Of a stretch of 64,000 nucleotides of DNA, positions 36,935 to 46,210 are shown piece after piece. The notes beneath the pieces are model-generated. The model was not told the origin of the DNA. It worked only from the letters and a program-made list of their open reading frames with translations, and made no database searches. Location of the stretch: NCBI GenBank assembly GCA_022826825.1, contig JAJDUD010000061.1, forward strand, positions 248,001-312,000, in the 5' to 3' direction. Source of the DNA: Acidobacteriota bacterium (GTDB taxonomy: Bacteria > Acidobacteriota > Vicinamibacteria > Marinacidobacterales > Marinacidobacteraceae). A program made the translations under genes and the position numbers. The stretch's first letter is position 1. Every line of letters begins with the position of its first letter.

Positions 36935-38263
36935 ATGACGCCTTCCGAGCGCCCGCCCTGGCGCCGCGACCCGTTCATCGCGGCGGTCGGGATCGCCGCG
37001 TTTGTCGGTTTGCTGATGACGCTCCCGGTGCCGGAACCCGCGGACCCGCCCGGCGGACCGCTCCCGGAGACCACCTTCGCGGTGGTGGACGTCGCCGTGT
37101 TCGACGGGGAGGAGTTCCGGCCGCATCGGGATGTCTGGGTCGAGGACGGACGCATCCGCGCGGTCGGGCAGCGGCTCCGGCTGCCCGATGACCTGCCCCG
37201 GGTGGACGGGGGCGGGCACACCCTGCTGCCGGGCCTGATCGACGCGCACACCCACACCTACGGTCTGGTGTTGACCGATGCGCTGCGGTTCGGGGTGACC
37301 ACGGTGTTCGACCAGTTCACGTCGCCATCCATCCTGGTGCAGAAACGCGCGGCCCGTGAGGACCTGTCCCGCGGCAACGAGGCGGATCTCTTCTCCGCGG
37401 GCAACGTGGCAACGGCTCCCGGGGGACACGGCACCCAGTTCGGGGTTCCGATCGCGACCCTGACCACTGCCGGAGAGGCGTCGACGTTCGTCCGGGAACG
37501 GAAGGAGGAGGGCTCTGACTGGATCAAGATCATCTGGGAGGACGGCGGCACCTTCGGTGCCGACATCCCGACGCTCGACCGGGAGACGATCGCCGCGGTC
37601 ATCGAGGCCGCCCACGCCGAGGAGTTGCTCGCGGTCATCCACGTCAGCACGCTCGAACACGGGCTCGCGGCGCTCGAGATGGGGGTGGACGGGCTGGTCC
37701 ATGTCTGGGGCGACGAAGTCATCTCCGAGGAGGACGCCTCCCGTTTCGCCGAAGCGGGGGTGTTCGTGATCCCGACGCTGTCGGTGCGGGTCGCGGCGGC
37801 GGGGGAGTCCCTGGGGCCGGACCTGCTGGAAGCGACGGCGCCGGAGTACGTTTCACCCATGCAGCGCCAGACGCTGACGCAGACGTTTCCCCGGCCGGTC
37901 GGAACCAGCGAGGCGTCGATCGAGAGTGTCCGCCGGCTGCACGCCGCCGGAGTGCGGATCCTCGCCGGCACTGATGCGCCGAACCCCGGGACCGGCTTCG
38001 GGATCTCGATGCACGGGGAGCTGCGGTTGCTGGAGCGGGCCGGACTGACCCCGGCCGAGGCCCTGGCGGCGGCGACCGCGCATCCTCCCGCCGCCTTCGG
38101 TATCGAGGACCGGGGCCGGCTCCAGCGGGGCCGGATCGCCGATCTGCTGCTGGTGGCCGGCGATCTGGAGGGTGACCTGACCCGGACCACGGCGATCGCG
38201 GGGGTCTGGAAGGACGGCTTCCCGGTGGAGGCCGCGTGGGCGACGTCGCCGGAACCACGGTGA
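36935..38263 (+). CDS. Membrane-anchored amidohydrolase family protein
   Basis: 442 residues. An N-terminal hydrophobic anchor (FIAAVGIAAFVGLLMTLPV, about 14-33) leads to an amidohydrolase barrel: LPGLIDAHTHTYG with the HxH metal motif, KIIWEDGG with the bridging Lys, HVSTLEHGL with a His ligand, and GTDAPNPG with the late Asp. These are the ligands for a binuclear metal centre. It probably acts outside the cytoplasm on cyclic amides or dipeptide-like substrates. It starts 4 bp after the permease and overlaps the TPR gene by the GTGA junction. Confidence 0.85.
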   Translation: MTPSERPPWRRDPFIAAVGIAAFVGLLMTLPVPEPADPPGGPLPETTFAVVDVAVFDGEEFRPHRDVWVEDGRIRAVGQRLRLPDDLPRVDGGGHTLLPGLIDAHTHTYGLVLTDALRFGVTTVFDQFTSPSILVQKRAAREDLSRGNEADLFSAGNVATAPGGHGTQFGVPIATLTTAGEASTFVRERKEEGSDWIKIIWEDGGTFGADIPTLDRETIAAVIEAAHAEELLAVIHVSTLEHGLAALEMGVDGLVHVWGDEVISEEDASRFAEAGVFVIPTLSVRVAAAGESLGPDLLEATAPEYVSPMQRQTLTQTFPRPVGTSEASIESVRRLHAAGVRILAGTDAPNPGTGFGISMHGELRLLERAGLTPAEALAAATAHPPAAFGIEDRGRLQRGRIADLLLVAGDLEGDLTRTTAIAGVWKDGFPVEAAWATSPEPR

Positions 38264-38997
38264 GTCGGCGTCTTCTCCGCGCCGCGTGCCTGCTGGTCGC
38301 GCCGCTGCCCGCGTTCGCCCAGGCTCCCGCGCCGTCGCTGCTGGCCATCGAGCGCGCCTACTACGCGGGGGAGACGTCCGCCGGCCGGGAGGCGCTCGAA
38401 GCGCTCGGTGAGACGGACGACGTGACCCGCGCCTGGGCGCTCTGGCGGGTCGCCGGCATGCACCGGATACGCGAAGTGGACCGGCAGACGAAGCGGCGGC
38501 ACGAACGGATCCGGAAGCCGCTGCTGGAAGAGGCCGAGGCGCTGATGAAGGCCCGCATCGAGGCCGACCCGAACGACGCGGAGGCGCACCTCGTCCTGTC
38601 GCAGGTCTACCAGGCGCGGATCACCGGGATGATGTCCGGGATGCGCTTTGGCCGGCGGTCCGGCGAGACGCTCGACCGGGCGCTCGAACTCGTGCCCGGC
38701 GACCCGCGCGCCCTCTACCTGAGAGGGATCAACCAGCTCATGGCCCCGGGCCCGTTCGGGAACCGGGAGGAGGGGCGGCGCAACCTGGAGGCGGCGGTGG
38801 CGCGCTTCGCGGAGGGTGCGCCGGCGGGGGTCTTCTGGTGGGGCGAGCCGGAGGCGCACGCCTTCCTCGGTCTGTCCTACGCGAGGGAGAACGAGCGCGA
38901 CGAGGCCCGCGCGGCGTACGAACGGGCGCTTGCACTGGCGCCTCGGTTCGACTGGGTCCGCAAACGGTTGCTCCCGGACCTGGAGAAACCCCCATGA
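38260..38997 (+). CDS. Exported TPR-repeat protein
   Basis: 245 residues. A signal peptide (RRLLRAACLLVAPLPAFAQA) gives way to helical TPR-like repeats: LMKARIEADPNDAEAHLVLSQVYQ, LDRALELVPGDPRALYLRG and AAYERALALAPRFDWV. The first GTG overlaps the stop of the amidohydrolase (GTGA), indicating translational coupling; starts 24 bp further up are also open. It may act as an adaptor for the exported amidohydrolase or the transporter. Function unknown. Confidence 0.75.
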   Translation: MSRRLLRAACLLVAPLPAFAQAPAPSLLAIERAYYAGETSAGREALEALGETDDVTRAWALWRVAGMHRIREVDRQTKRRHERIRKPLLEEAEALMKARIEADPNDAEAHLVLSQVYQARITGMMSGMRFGRRSGETLDRALELVPGDPRALYLRGINQLMAPGPFGNREEGRRNLEAAVARFAEGAPAGVFWWGEPEAHAFLGLSYARENERDEARAAYERALALAPRFDWVRKRLLPDLEKPP

Positions 38998-39045
38998 CCG
39001 TGTCCTCCTGCGCACCCCGCCGGCCATGAAAACGCCAGGCGACTG

Positions 39046-39261
39046 GGAGCGCCGGTGTTCACACCGGCATCGCGGCCAACGGCCGCGAAACTCCCGGCGC
39101 CATCGCGCCCTATCGCGGGGACCCACGACGAGGACGGCGAAACCGACGTTCGCCCGCGCCGGCCACGGCGCCATTCGCGTTGAAGGCGCCGCCACGTTGC
39201 CAAGAAACATCGGGAGTTTCGCCCGCTGCGCGGGCGATGCCGGTGTAAACACCGGCGCTCC
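39046..39261 (+). repeat. REPIN-like element 1 with 50-bp inverted arms
   Basis: The left arm (39046-39095) reads GGAGCGCCGGTGTTCACACC ... GCGAAACTCCC and the right arm (39212-39261) is its near reverse complement, GGGAGTTTCGC ... GGCGCTCC. Inside each arm there is a hairpin (GCCGGTGT/ACACCGGC) and a second one: GGCCAACGGCC on the left, CCCGCTGCGCGGG on the right. The 116-bp core is not conserved. It sits between the TPR gene and the methyltransferase gene. Two more copies occur at 52742-52956 and 63625-63843. Confidence 0.9.
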
Positions 39262-39318
39262 TCACCGTTCCCGTCATCGGGCGGGTTGCATTCTCACAGC
39301 AACCGGTAGGCTGAGCAC

Positions 39319-40158
39319 ATGACCGACATCAACGAGATCGGCGCCACCGCGTTCGTCATCGCGGCCATCCGGGCCGGGGAGCCCGAGAAGCCGCAGCCGC
39401 TCTTCAACGATCCCTACGCCCAGTGGTTCTCGAACGACCGGGCCCGGGCCGTCGCCCGGCAACTGGACGAGGCCTTCCCGCCATCGACCAGCATGGTCCG
39501 CTTCCGCACGCGCTACTTCAACCGGTTCGTCGAGCGCGGGATCGCGGCGGGGGCCCGGCAGGTGGTCCTGCTCGGGGGCGGCTTCGACATGCGCGCCCAT
39601 GTGTTCGCCGACACCGGCGCCCGCTTCTTCGAGGTGGACCAGAAGGCGGTCGTGGAGTTCAAGCGGGTGACGCTGGCGCGGAACGGGATGGAGCAACCGT
39701 CGTCACTCTCCGCCAACTACCTCGACGCCGACGTTCCGAACGGCCTGGCCGATCTCGGCCTCGATCTCACGGCGCCGACGCTGATGGTCTGGGAGGGCAA
39801 CACCATGTACCTGCCCCCCGAGAGCATCATGCCGTTCCTCAACCGCCTCGCCGGGGCCATGACCTCGTTTCGCATCGCCTTCGACTACTTCGCCGCCGAC
39901 CTGCAGCGCCGCGAATTCGAGAACGAGGAAGACCGCCGCCGGCTTGAGGATGTGGAACGGGCGATGGGCGCCGAGTTCCCGACGGGCTTCGCCGACCTGA
40001 AGGTGTTCGAGGAGCAGGCGCCGTACCGCGTGGCCGAGGAGGGCTCGTTCGACAACCTGGCCGAGGAGTTCGGACTGGGCCCAATGGTGGCGAGCTATCC
40101 CGAGGACTGGCGCGAGACGCTCAAGCTGTACCGCTACTGCGTGCTGGAGAGGCGGTAG
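39319..40158 (+). CDS. Class I SAM-dependent methyltransferase (TIGR00027/LCM-like)
   Basis: 279 residues of the leucine carboxyl methyltransferase-like family: ARQVVLLGGGFDMRAHVF, with an extended SAM-binding glycine motif, then ARFFEVDQKAVVEFKR providing the acidic residue for the SAM ribose, and MVWEGNTMYLP later. The N-terminus TAFVIAAIRAGE is family-like. Members modify carboxyl or hydroxyl groups of unknown small molecules. Monocistronic, downstream of the REPIN element. Confidence 0.85.
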   Translation: MTDINEIGATAFVIAAIRAGEPEKPQPLFNDPYAQWFSNDRARAVARQLDEAFPPSTSMVRFRTRYFNRFVERGIAAGARQVVLLGGGFDMRAHVFADTGARFFEVDQKAVVEFKRVTLARNGMEQPSSLSANYLDADVPNGLADLGLDLTAPTLMVWEGNTMYLPPESIMPFLNRLAGAMTSFRIAFDYFAADLQRREFENEEDRRRLEDVERAMGAEFPTGFADLKVFEEQAPYRVAEEGSFDNLAEEFGLGPMVASYPEDWRETLKLYRYCVLERR

Positions 40159-40311
40159 GGCGGTTCTTCGTCATTCGCGAGAGCTGGCCGCGAATGCGGG
40201 GAGCTTGAGCGGTCCGGCGGCGTGAACGCGGGGAGTTCGAGGGATCCGGCATCGCCAGCGCGGACTTCCCTGTGGGTCTGGTAGGTTCGCGTTCCCCCCT
40301 GGAGGTCCCCC

Positions 40312-42003
40312 ATGAAACTCCGCACATCCCGCAGAACTTTCCTCGGCGCCACCGCCGCCGGCATCGCCGGCGCCACGCTCCCCGCCTCCCGCGCCGCAGC
40401 CGCGCCCGACGCCGCGGAACGCCAGCGCCTCATCGAGCTCGCCCACTTCGGCAAGAAGGCCCCGGCCGAGGGCGCCGGCGGGATGGCGATCACCTCGCAT
40501 CCGCTCGCGACCCGCGCCGCCGTCGACATCCTGAAGCGCGGCGGGAACGCCTGCGACGCGGCGCTCGCCGCCTCGATCACCCAGACCGTGGTCGAGCCGC
40601 ACATGACCACCATCACCGGCTGCCTGTCGCAGATGTACTTCGACCAGGCGACCGGCGAGACCACCTACGTCAACGGCAACGTGAACGCGCCGATGGCGCC
40701 GCTTCCCGGCTACGGCCGCCATGACCTGGCCGGTGGGCGCGGGGTCGCGGTGCCGGGCTGGTGGGGCGGCTTCGAGGCGGCCCACGACCGCCACGGCTCG
40801 CTGTCCCGGAAGGACCTGATGGCCGACGCCATCGCCTACGCCCGGGACGGGTTCGAGATGCACCCGTTCCTCTGGGGCGAGGTCTTCATCCAGTCCGACA
40901 AGATCGGCAAAACCACCGCCGGTCGCGACATCTTCTTCGACGGGAACGCCGTCCCGCGCCCCGGCGCGACGCTCTACCAGAAGCAGGCCGCCGACACCCT
41001 CGAGCGGCTCGCCGCGGAAGGGAACGACTACTTCTACCGGGGCGACTTCGCGAAGGAGGTCTGCGACGTGGTCCAGGCGGCGGGCGGCGTCCTGACCCCC
41101 GAGGACTTCGAGCGCTGGGAGCCGCGCTGGCAGGAGCCGGCGTGGGGCTCCTACCGCGACCTCCGGATCGCCGGTTCCCCGCCGCCGGACAACGGCGGCA
41201 CCCACATCATCGAGATGCTCCACATGCTGGAGTTCCTCGACCTCGAGGGCCTCGGGCCGCCGACCGAGTCGGCCGAGAGCCTGCTGCAGATGGTCCGGAT
41301 CAGCCACCTCGTCTACACCGAGGGCGGCCGGCAGAACGATCCCGAGAGCCACCCGCTGCCGCTCGAGACGATCCTCTCGAAGGACTACGCGAAGATGCGG
41401 TTCGACCTGCTCCAGATGGGGCACCCGGTCGCCGACGCTTCCGAGCCGCCCCCGCCCGCCGGCAGCAACCACGTGACGGTGGTGGACGCCGCCGGCAACG
41501 TCTCGACCATCCTGCATTCGTGCATGTCCTACCCCTGGAGCAACGGCCTCTTCGCCGGCGGCGTGAGCATCTGCGCGGCGGGCGCGCATTTCTTCCGGGT
41601 CATGCCGAAGCCCGGCCACCGGATCTCGGCCTACGTGGCGCCGAACATCATCTTCCGGGGCAACCGGCCGGTCATGGCGTCCGGATCGCCGAGCGTGAGC
41701 CTGCTCCAGAACGTCCTGCAGAACAGCCTGAACGTGCTGCAGTTCGGGGTCCCGGTCGGGGACTCGGTGAACCGGCCGCGGTTCGGCGGACCCTCCCTGA
41801 CCGTGCCGGGCGCGGTGCTGATCGAGGCGGACTTCCCGGAGAAGATCCGGGAGAAGGTCGCCGCGCGCGGGATCAACTTCGACATCGTGAACCCCTGGAA
41901 CTGGCACCACGGCTCGTTCGAGGGCATCCACATCGGCGAGGACGGGATCCGCCGCGCCTGCGGCGACCCGCGCCGGTGCAGCATGGCGGAGGCGACGGCG
42001 TGA
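40312..42003 (+). CDS. Tat-exported gamma-glutamyltransferase homologue with Ser nucleophile
   Basis: 563 residues. A Tat signal (RTSRRTFLGATAAG) precedes the Ntn-hydrolase core: RGGNACDAALAAS, then PGWWGGFEAA, and the processing site. The usual nucleophile motif is TTHxSVVD; here it is SNHVTVVD with Ser385 in the nucleophile position and Asn in the next one. GSPSVSLLQNVLQN replaces the usual GSPGG substrate loop. It may be an active enzyme using Ser, or one with a different activity such as cephalosporin/amide hydrolysis. The 3' end overlaps the amidohydrolase start (GTGA). Confidence 0.85.
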   Translation: MKLRTSRRTFLGATAAGIAGATLPASRAAAAPDAAERQRLIELAHFGKKAPAEGAGGMAITSHPLATRAAVDILKRGGNACDAALAASITQTVVEPHMTTITGCLSQMYFDQATGETTYVNGNVNAPMAPLPGYGRHDLAGGRGVAVPGWWGGFEAAHDRHGSLSRKDLMADAIAYARDGFEMHPFLWGEVFIQSDKIGKTTAGRDIFFDGNAVPRPGATLYQKQAADTLERLAAEGNDYFYRGDFAKEVCDVVQAAGGVLTPEDFERWEPRWQEPAWGSYRDLRIAGSPPPDNGGTHIIEMLHMLEFLDLEGLGPPTESAESLLQMVRISHLVYTEGGRQNDPESHPLPLETILSKDYAKMRFDLLQMGHPVADASEPPPPAGSNHVTVVDAAGNVSTILHSCMSYPWSNGLFAGGVSICAAGAHFFRVMPKPGHRISAYVAPNIIFRGNRPVMASGSPSVSLLQNVLQNSLNVLQFGVPVGDSVNRPRFGGPSLTVPGAVLIEADFPEKIREKVAARGINFDIVNPWNWHHGSFEGIHIGEDGIRRACGDPRRCSMAEATA

Positions 42004-43250
42004 CGCGTTTGGTCCTTGTTCTTCTGGCGGCGCTCCTTGTCGGGGCGATGGCCTCGGCGCAGGACACGGTGCTCCGCTGCGGGGCGATCTTCGACGGCGA
42101 CGCGATGGGCGGCGCCGGGGACATCGTCGTGCGCGACGGCCGGATCGTCACCGGACCCCCGGATTCCGGCGACGTGGTGGACCTGTCGGGTTACACTTGC
42201 CTCCCGGGGCTCATCGATCTCCATGCGCACCTGACGATCAACCCGGAGACGCTGACCACGCTCGACATGTACCGGTCGAGCGCCGCGCGGGCGCTCGACG
42301 CGCTGGCGAACGCCCGGAAGATGCTCGACGCCGGGTTCACGACGCTGCGCACCCCCGGCGAATTCGACGGCTACTACGCCACCATCGACCTCAGGAACGC
42401 GATCAACCGCGGCCAGCACGTGGGGCCGCGGCTGCTCGTCGCCCCGCACGCGATCTCGGCCACCGGCGGCCACGGGGACTTCAACAACCTGATGTCCGAT
42501 CTGCACATCGAAACGCCCACCCGGATCGCCGACGGTCCGGAGGGGCTCCGCCTCGAGATCCGGCGCGAGTTCAAGTACGGCGCCGACTGGATCAAGCTGA
42601 TGATGACCGGCGGGGTCATGTCGGCGGGCGACGACCCGAACGTGAGCACCTACACCCTCGAGGAAGTCACCGCCGCGGTCGAGGAGGTCCACCGCCACAA
42701 GAAGAAGATCACCGTCCACGCCCACGGCGCGCCCGGGATCAACACGGCGCTCCGCGCGGGGGTGGACTCCGTCGAGCACGCGACGCTGGTGGACGCGGAG
42801 GGGATCCGGCTCTTCAAGGAGCGCGGCGTCCCCATGGTGCCCACCCTCTACGTCATGAACTACATCCTGGAGGAAGGCGAGGCGATCGGTTTCCCGCAGG
42901 AGAGCATCGAGAAGGCCCGCGCCCTGGTCGCGGAGCGCGACCGGCGGATGGGAATCGCGTTCGAGCAGGGCGTGCCGGTGGCCTTCGGCTCGGACACCAT
43001 CTTCCCGCACGAGACCGCGGCCCGCGAGTTCGCGGTCATGGTGGGGATCGGCCTGAGTCCCACGAATGCTCTGCGGTCAGCGATGACGGTGGCGGCCCGG
43101 ACGCTGGGGCTGGAGGACGAGATCGGCCGGATCGCGGACGGTTACGCGGCGGATGTGATTGCGGTCGAGGGGGATCCGCTGGAGAACATCCGGGTGATGG
43201 AGGATGTGCGGTTCGTGATGCGGGACGGGAGAGTGGTGAAGGCGCCGTAG
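42000..43250 (+). CDS. Exported amidohydrolase (metal-dependent, prolidase-like group)
   Basis: 416 residues from the GTG that overlaps the gamma-glutamyltransferase stop. Signal peptide LVLVLLAALLVGAMASAQ, then LPGLIDLHAHL (HxH motif), DWIKLMMTGG with the carboxylated Lys, VHAHGAPG, VEHATLVD, and late GSDTIFPHE with the catalytic Asp. These mark the amidohydrolase group that includes Xaa-Pro dipeptidases and imidazolonepropionase-like enzymes. With the transpeptidase-like protein it could process gamma-glutamyl or dipeptide compounds outside the cytoplasm. Confidence 0.87.
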   Translation: MTRLVLVLLAALLVGAMASAQDTVLRCGAIFDGDAMGGAGDIVVRDGRIVTGPPDSGDVVDLSGYTCLPGLIDLHAHLTINPETLTTLDMYRSSAARALDALANARKMLDAGFTTLRTPGEFDGYYATIDLRNAINRGQHVGPRLLVAPHAISATGGHGDFNNLMSDLHIETPTRIADGPEGLRLEIRREFKYGADWIKLMMTGGVMSAGDDPNVSTYTLEEVTAAVEEVHRHKKKITVHAHGAPGINTALRAGVDSVEHATLVDAEGIRLFKERGVPMVPTLYVMNYILEEGEAIGFPQESIEKARALVAERDRRMGIAFEQGVPVAFGSDTIFPHETAAREFAVMVGIGLSPTNALRSAMTVAARTLGLEDEIGRIADGYAADVIAVEGDPLENIRVMEDVRFVMRDGRVVKAP

Positions 43251-43255
43251 CGGAG

Positions 43256-43310
43256 CGGAGCGCCGGCCTTCAGGCCGGCACCGCCCGCTGCAGGCGGGCG
43301 AGGGAACGAA
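43256..43310 (+). repeat. REP unit after the amidohydrolase
   Basis: Reads GGAGCGCCGGCCTTCAGGCC then GGCACCGCCCGCTGCAGGCG and GGCGAGGGAAC: two hairpins (GCCGGCCTTCAGGCCGGC and CGCCCGCTGCAGGCGGGCG) joined by ACC. It resembles the other REP units. It begins 6 bp after the stop of the amidohydrolase, so it may also act as a transcription terminator or 3' stabilising hairpin. Confidence 0.75.
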
Positions 43311-43448
43311 TCCCCACCGAGAGTCACGGCACCACCGTCCGGTTGGCGGGCTACAGGTCCCGGCTCGAGCCCGCCGTTCTGGCCGGCGCCGGGCATCCAT
43401 CGACGGTTCGATTCGTGGTCGCTGCGTCCGGGACGCCGCGGTCGTCCG

Positions 43449-44399
43449 CTACCCGGTTTCCTTGGGTCGCGGCCCCAGAAAACGGTCTCCGTCGTAGTGG
43501 ATGAGATGGTCTGGGGCGTCGCAGAGCCACACTTCGGTTTCCCAGGCGATGTTGGTCATGTGCTTGCGGAACTCCGCGAAGTCCGGAAACGCACTGACGT
43601 AGACGGCGTCCGCGGGGCACGCGACCAGCATGGCTTGCAGATCGACCAGCCGGGAGGGCGCAATCGGCCCGTGGGAGGTCACCGCCTCGACGAGGAACAG
43701 CCAATTGCGTTCAGGGTCGTACAGGAGCACGTCGGGCAACTTGTCGTGATCGGTGATCGGGATGCCCAGTTCGGCCAGACGAGGCCTGTCCACGAACAGG
43801 TCCTTCTTTTCCGTGTCGCCCAGATAGAGCAGGTGTGCGCCGGGAGCGAAGCGGGGCGCGAACATTTCCACGACGGCCTTCTGAACCTCGTTGTGCTTGC
43901 CTGGGGAGAGCCGGAGCATTTGACCGTCCGGCAGGGTCACCGGCACCTGCCGGAGGCGCCGATCCTGCGCATAGAGCTCCACCAGGGCGCCTTGCTCGCG
44001 CCGGAAAAGCTCTACGGCGGCGTTCCAGTGGTGGGTCCCATAGCGCTGGATGATGTCCAGAGCGAACTCCGTGACGGCGTAGTGGGCATTGGGGCTGTTC
44101 GTCGGCAAGTCGGGTTCAAACGGGTTGTATTCAGCGATACCGGCCTGGACGAACTGATGTAGCACTTGCCGTCTGAACGTCTCGCGCGTATTCGCCGCGT
44201 ACGTCGTTTCGTAGTGCTCCGCCAGGTAGTCCATGATGCCTTTGGTGACGGTGCATCGTCGTCGCTCAGCCTTCTCCCAGCCAGAATCGGGGGTCAGCCC
44301 GCAGAGCGCGATCAGCGTCATGCCCGCCATCTGATTGTGTTGGGCGGCGGGCATGCCCAGGGCCTCGAGAATCTCCTGCGCCTCCTCGACGCTAGCCAA
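43449..44399 (-). CDS. BsuBI/PstI-family type II restriction endonuclease
   Basis: 316 residues. N-terminal helical DNA-contact domain, then the C-terminal catalytic part: SPGKHNEVQKAVVEMF, YLGDTEKKDLFVD, KLPDVLLYDPERNWLFLVEA and VTSHGPIAPSR. The Asp-Leu-Tyr-x-n-Glu-Ala-Val-Thr-Ser-His-Gly-Pro pattern is the BsuBI/PstI signature. It starts with TTG and overlaps the methyltransferase stop by 8 bp, a common restriction-modification arrangement that delays nuclease synthesis. PstI cuts CTGCAG, but the specificity here cannot be read from the gene. Confidence 0.9.
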   Translation of the reverse strand: MASVEEAQEILEALGMPAAQHNQMAGMTLIALCGLTPDSGWEKAERRRCTVTKGIMDYLAEHYETTYAANTRETFRRQVLHQFVQAGIAEYNPFEPDLPTNSPNAHYAVTEFALDIIQRYGTHHWNAAVELFRREQGALVELYAQDRRLRQVPVTLPDGQMLRLSPGKHNEVQKAVVEMFAPRFAPGAHLLYLGDTEKKDLFVDRPRLAELGIPITDHDKLPDVLLYDPERNWLFLVEAVTSHGPIAPSRLVDLQAMLVACPADAVYVSAFPDFAEFRKHMTNIAWETEVWLCDAPDHLIHYDGDRFLGPRPKETG

Positions 44400-46062
44400 C
44401 GGCTGCCTCCTTCCAGGAAGGAGGAACCATCATCCCGGCGACCAGTGCGTCCACCTCTGATGCGGGGTTGGGCAGGCGCTTCACCCGGCGGCCGAGCGCG
44501 ACGATGGCCTCCGGTGCGGGAAGCGGCATGGCGCGCAGCTCGGTGGCGTTCACCTGGGTGTTGCCGTTGACCGTCCGGAACCAGGTGTCGAGGAGACGGC
44601 TGTTGTAGAGCGCGGCCAGACCCCACGCCTCGTCCTCCGAGAGTTCACCGCCGGGCCGGTGGATGTAGTTGAGATGGTTTTCCAACCCGACCTCCAGACC
44701 TTCGAAGTCGGCGGCGATGAAGGGAGCGGCAGTCAACCGGCGCGGCTCTTCCTTGGCGCTGAAGCGACGGAGCAGGACGTAGTTCCGGGCGGGGAGGAGG
44801 AGCGCCCCGGCGCCCCTGCGCACGATGTACTCCGGCTTGTGTCGACGGAGCGGCCACTTGGCCTCCATGGCCCGCACATGGTTCATCCAGAGAAGCGGCA
44901 CGTGCCTCACGGGGATCTCTCCGTCCCTGGCGATGAACCTGTTTGCTCGAAACGCGACCACCGGCCCGGTCGAGATGTTGAGGCCCAAATCCGAAAGATT
45001 GCTCGGCCAGGCATCCACCACGGCCAAGGCTCTCTCGTCGCCGTCGCAGACGGGCAGCCGGAGGACCTTTTCGGCGGAGTCAAGGTCGAGCGCCGTGCTC
45101 GCTGGAACCTCGCGGACAGTGGATTCACCGAGATCGTCGACCCCGAGGCTCGACGAAATCTCGACGGTGGAGCGGTTCTCCGGCTCCCGGTCCTGGCGGA
45201 TGCCGCACATGATGACGTTTTCCTGCAGCACCGCGTCCCGGCGGAACGCGTCGCGGCGGGAACCGAAGACATGGACCCGGTCCGGGCGAATCAGCTCGAA
45301 GAAAACAGTCCGGAACTGCCGGAAGTACGGACCGGAGGCGAAGCTCCGCGGCGTGATGAACACGAAGTCCCCCCGCGGGCGCAGGAGCGCGGCGCCCGCG
45401 GCCATGAAGAGCGCGTAGATGTTGGGCTGCCCGTGAACCACCTCGGAGAGGGCCGCCGCACGTGGATCGTCCTTGCCGATCTTGAAGTACGGCGGGTTTG
45501 CGATGACGACCTCGAAGGGCTCCGCCGCCGAGCGTCCAGGGAAGAGTCCCCGCGGACGCAGCAGCTTGGCGTTCGCCATGATGAAGTCCGTGGTTTCGAT
45601 CCGGACGGAGACCTTCACTCCGTAGCGCCGGAGGCACCAATCGGCCAGATGGTCGAGGACGGCCCGGAGTGGCGGCAGCAGGTCCCGGTCGATTTCGTAA
45701 GCGACCAGCTCGACGATCCGGGGCTTGGAGCGACGGGAGGCGATGCGCTCCACGGCTGCGCAGCAGAGAATGCCGGTTCCGGCGGCGGGGTCCAGGACGC
45801 GGAGTTGGTGGGACCCGGAGGTGATCCTTCCCGCCATGAAATCGGCCACTGGCGCCGGGGTGAGGAACAGGCCGTGGTCCTTGCGCTCCCGGTCGGTCTT
45901 CTGCCGAATGCACCACTCGCCGATCCGGTCGGCATAGGCTGTGGGTCGCTCGACGGTGCTGGGACCGGGCATCGGCCAGCGCGACTGCCGGGGCGCAACC
46001 GGAGGCGCGGGTTTCCCCCCAGGAATCACCCTCAGCGGGGGCACGTTGCGTCCGGATGCCAC
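44392..46062 (-). CDS. Type II N6-adenine DNA methyltransferase (PstI/Eco57I-like)
   Basis: 556 residues. SAM motif DPAAGTGIL (91-99), catalytic NPPY (189-192) followed by FKIGKDDPRA, and a C-terminal target-recognition part with GPVVAFRANRF and LHxPLLWMNHVR-like sequence. The KDHGLFLTPAPVADFMAG segment is typical of Eco57I-like methylases. Starts at GTG 46062; ATG at codon 31 is an alternative. It should protect the host against the downstream endonuclease. The two genes form a self-contained restriction-modification unit. Confidence 0.9.
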   Translation of the reverse strand: MASGRNVPPLRVIPGGKPAPPVAPRQSRWPMPGPSTVERPTAYADRIGEWCIRQKTDRERKDHGLFLTPAPVADFMAGRITSGSHQLRVLDPAAGTGILCCAAVERIASRRSKPRIVELVAYEIDRDLLPPLRAVLDHLADWCLRRYGVKVSVRIETTDFIMANAKLLRPRGLFPGRSAAEPFEVVIANPPYFKIGKDDPRAAALSEVVHGQPNIYALFMAAGAALLRPRGDFVFITPRSFASGPYFRQFRTVFFELIRPDRVHVFGSRRDAFRRDAVLQENVIMCGIRQDREPENRSTVEISSSLGVDDLGESTVREVPASTALDLDSAEKVLRLPVCDGDERALAVVDAWPSNLSDLGLNISTGPVVAFRANRFIARDGEIPVRHVPLLWMNHVRAMEAKWPLRRHKPEYIVRRGAGALLLPARNYVLLRRFSAKEEPRRLTAAPFIAADFEGLEVGLENHLNYIHRPGGELSEDEAWGLAALYNSRLLDTWFRTVNGNTQVNATELRAMPLPAPEAIVALGRRVKRLPNPASEVDALVAGMMVPPSWKEAAVG

Positions 46063-46210
46063 GACGTTGACGCGGCATAGTCTGCCGCGTTCGCGCTCAC
46101 GGTCAACCTTCGTACTTCAGGGCTCGGCCATCTCGGGTCGATGGCTGCGCCTTGGACCATTTCGGCGGCGGCAACCCGTCCCCGGCCGAGCCCCGGATCA
46201 ATCCACCGGG

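Noticed and set aside
40159-40311. A short direct repeat (GCGAATGCGGGGAGCTTGAG-like and GTGAACGCGGGGAGTTCGAG-like) before the gamma-glutamyltransferase
   Set aside because: Two imperfect copies about 40 bp apart could be chance in GC-rich DNA; no palindrome or promoter logic ties them together.
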